Of a DNA stretch of 8,325 nt, positions 6,616-8,325 are shown piece by piece; position 1 is the first letter of the stretch; every line of letters begins with the position of its first letter. Below the pieces are notes generated by a model. The model saw nothing but the letters and a program-made list of their open reading frames with translations, made no database searches and was not told where the DNA came from. A program made the translations under genes and the position numbers. This DNA is from Clostridia bacterium (GTDB lineage Bacteria; Bacillota; Clostridia; DUPQ01). The stretch is taken from positions 1-8,325 of the forward strand of contig JAUVJE010000107.1 of NCBI GenBank assembly GCA_030592355.1, read 5' to 3'.

Positions 6616-7656
6616 ATGAAAGTCAGACTTGAGAATCTAACCAAGAAATTTGAAGAAGTCGTTGCCGTCAACAATGCAGGCATTGAATTCGAAGAAGGAA
6701 AACTTACAGGATTATTGGGACCCTCAGGGTGTGGTAAGTCTACGATGCTTTATTTGATTGCAGGCTTATTTAAAGCTACATCGGGTAAAATATTTTTTGA
6801 TGATGAAGATGTAACAAAAATGCAACCGGAAAAACGTGGTATAGGCCTTGTTTTCCAAAACTACGCGTTATATCCGCATATGACTGCGGAGCAAAATATA
6901 ATGTTTCCTTTGTTGAATCTAAAAGTATCGAAAAAAGAGGCAAAAGAGAGAGCAAGGAAAATGGCTGAGCTGGTGCATATTGATGAACTGTTGAATCGAA
7001 AACCCGGTCAGATGTCAGGGGGTCAGCAGCAAAGGGTTGCAATAGCCAGAGCTCTTGTAAAAGAACCACGCATCCTGCTTTTGGATGAGCCTCTTTCAAA
7101 TCTTGACGCCAGGCTGAGGCTCGAGATGAGAGAAGAGATAAAAAGAATACAACGGGAAACCGGTGTAACTACGATATTTGTCACCCATGACCAGGAAGAG
7201 GCTATGAGTATTTCAGACCAGATAGTCATCATGCGGGCCGGATTCTTGCAGCAAATTGCGACACCGAGGGAAATGTATGATAATCCGGTCAATGAATTTG
7301 TTGCGAAATTCCTGGGTAATCCGCCTATTAATCTTTTACATGCAAGTGTAACAGCAGGGAAAATAGATGTCGGTGGATTTGAAATCGATGCCGGAAAACT
7401 TGAGAATATGGATATTCTTGTAGGCATCAGGCCAGAAGTTTTTAAGATCGACGCCAAGAGTACCGTTCAGGTTGAAATACAGGCTTTTGAGTATTTTGGC
7501 AGGGAAACATTGCTCTTTGTGGTCTTTGGAGATGATATGGCGCGTGTGCTCATTGATTCGGATTTCCCGTGTGAAAAAGGCGAAACCGTCGGGCTTGCGC
7601 TGAAAAACAGAGATATGCTTTTCTTTGATTCGGAGGGACTGAGAATCTATGTTTGA
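6616..7656 (+). CDS. ABC transporter ATP-binding protein, MalK/UgpC/MsmK family
   Basis: This is the cytoplasmic ATPase subunit of a carbohydrate-type (CUT1) ABC importer, powering uptake by binding two permeases. The 346-residue product shows a complete nucleotide-binding domain. It has Walker A GPSGCGKST (35-43), the Q-loop at Q81 in VFQNYALYPHMT, and the signature MSGGQQQR (133-140). Walker B is ILLLDEP with D157 and catalytic E158, followed by D-loop SNLD (161-164) and switch histidine H191 in VTHDQEEA. After FVAKFLGNPPINLL comes a C-terminal TOBE/OB-type region (about 240-346) containing VGIRPEVF, typical of the MalK group. This regulatory part is slightly short, since members often have 360-370 residues. 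It overlaps the following permease gene by eight bases. The family serves maltose, other oligosaccharides, sn-glycerol-3-phosphate and similar substrates. Nothing here decides which, so no gene symbol is given. Confidence 0.94.
   Translation: MKVRLENLTKKFEEVVAVNNAGIEFEEGKLTGLLGPSGCGKSTMLYLIAGLFKATSGKIFFDDEDVTKMQPEKRGIGLVFQNYALYPHMTAEQNIMFPLLNLKVSKKEAKERARKMAELVHIDELLNRKPGQMSGGQQQRVAIARALVKEPRILLLDEPLSNLDARLRLEMREEIKRIQRETGVTTIFVTHDQEEAMSISDQIVIMRAGFLQQIATPREMYDNPVNEFVAKFLGNPPINLLHASVTAGKIDVGGFEIDAGKLENMDILVGIRPEVFKIDAKSTVQVEIQAFEYFGRETLLFVVFGDDMARVLIDSDFPCEKGETVGLALKNRDMLFFDSEGLRIYV
7632..7637 (+). promoter_or_regulatory. Shine-Dalgarno site for the permease gene
   Basis: GGAGGG lies inside the end of the ATPase gene, eleven bases before the ATG at 7649. 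The spacing is a little long but the site is strong. It supports translation of the permease from the overlapping start. Confidence 0.6.
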
Positions 7657-8325
7657 ACCAAAATGGAAAACTACAATTAAGGCATTGCTGTATCTTTCCC
7701 CGGCGCTTATTATTATCACCACTTTTGTTATATACCCAATGTTCAGATCAGTGTGGATAAGCTTTTTTAAAGATTACAATATTTTTAAACATACAGGCAC
7801 CGGATTCGGTCTTGATAATTATATTAAGGTTCTGAATGACGGGCGGTTTATACTCGCATTGAAGAATACAGCGATTTATACAATTGTAGTGGTTCCCGTA
7901 GCAATGGTTATTGCATTGTTCTCAGCGGTTTTGCTGAATAACAAGATGAAAGGGATAAAATTCTTTGAAACCCTTTATTTTCTCCCTTACATAACAAATC
8001 TGATAGCTATCGGACTGGCATTCCAGTTTATTTTCAATTCAACATACGGTATCCTGAATAAAGTTCTGGGAGTGTTCGGTATTGATTCAATTATGTGGCT
8101 TAACGATCCTAAATACTCATTGCCCGCACTTATTATATTCGGAATTTGGTCAGGCCTTGCATTTAAAATTGTAGTTTTTCTCGCGGGTATACAGGGAATA
8201 GATAAGCAATACTATCAGTCAGCCAGGATTGACGGTGCTTCCAAATGGCGCACTTTTACAAAAATCACTCTTCCGCTTCTATCGCCGATGATTTTCTATA
8301 TAGCGATAATATCGTTTATCGGTGC
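7649..8325 (+). CDS. ABC sugar-type permease, MalF/UgpA family (partial, 3' end beyond window)
   Basis: This is an inner-membrane permease subunit of the same importer as the preceding ATPase. The 225 residues visible start MFEPKWKTTIKALLYLSPAL, typical of the family, with a first helix at about 10-33. Further hydrophobic segments lie at about 73-96, 105-129 and 157-182, and a fifth begins near 213. The soluble loop after the first helix contains GLDNYIKVL, corresponding to the common GLxNY motif. The EAA loop that docks on the ATPase is clear: YYQSARIDGASKW (188-200) followed by TKITLPLLSP (204-213), with the key D195-G196. A Gln (190) stands where the motif usually has Glu. The start overlaps the ATPase stop by eight bases, so the pair is almost certainly co-expressed. 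The gene continues past the right edge, and a MalG/UgpE-like partner and a binding protein are expected downstream. The full family length is about 290-310 residues. Confidence 0.92.
   Translation, partial: MFEPKWKTTIKALLYLSPALIIITTFVIYPMFRSVWISFFKDYNIFKHTGTGFGLDNYIKVLNDGRFILALKNTAIYTIVVVPVAMVIALFSAVLLNNKMKGIKFFETLYFLPYITNLIAIGLAFQFIFNSTYGILNKVLGVFGIDSIMWLNDPKYSLPALIIFGIWSGLAFKIVVFLAGIQGIDKQYYQSARIDGASKWRTFTKITLPLLSPMIFYIAIISFIG

Noticed and set aside
6616..8325. Naming the importer as a glycerol-3-phosphate (ugp) or maltose (mal) system
   Set aside because: The ATPase and permease families span many substrates, and the binding protein that would indicate specificity is outside the window.

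Overview
The window looks like chromosomal DNA from a low- to medium-GC Gram-positive bacterium of the Clostridia type. Three things point there: a PolC-type (not DnaE-type) replicative polymerase, the gene order rseP-ispG-polC (in many Clostridia preceded by dxr), and purine-rich Shine-Dalgarno sites. The species cannot be named from the sequence.

Positions 15-6390 hold a tightly packed plus-strand housekeeping operon. A site-2 intramembrane protease (rseP, TTG start) is followed by the iron-sulfur isoprenoid enzyme IspG and the DNA polymerase III alpha subunit PolC. Each stop codon overlaps the next start by one base (TAATG, then TGATG), so the three genes are probably co-transcribed and translationally coupled. 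The operon's promoter lies upstream of the window.

Positions 6391-6615 are a 225-base AT-rich gap with no gene. It contains a candidate promoter and an 11-of-12-base direct repeat. No convincing terminator is visible.

Positions 6616-8325 begin a second plus-strand unit for an ABC importer of the carbohydrate/glycerol-phosphate class. It consists of a MalK/UgpC-like ATPase and, overlapping it by 8 bases, a MalF/UgpA-like permease that runs off the right edge. The second permease and the binding protein would be expected beyond the window, so the substrate is not known.

The main surprise is in PolC. The reading frame is intact and the polymerase, zinc-binding and PHP parts are well conserved. 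The DEDD (DnaQ-like) proofreading exonuclease normally embedded in the PHP domain is shortened, and its catalytic motifs cannot be recognised. The surrounding PHP domain, in contrast, shows what looks like a complete set of nine metal ligands. This suggests a PolC that has lost its usual proofreading module, with proofreading absent, moved to the PHP site, or supplied by another protein. The C-terminal clamp-binding peptide is also divergent.
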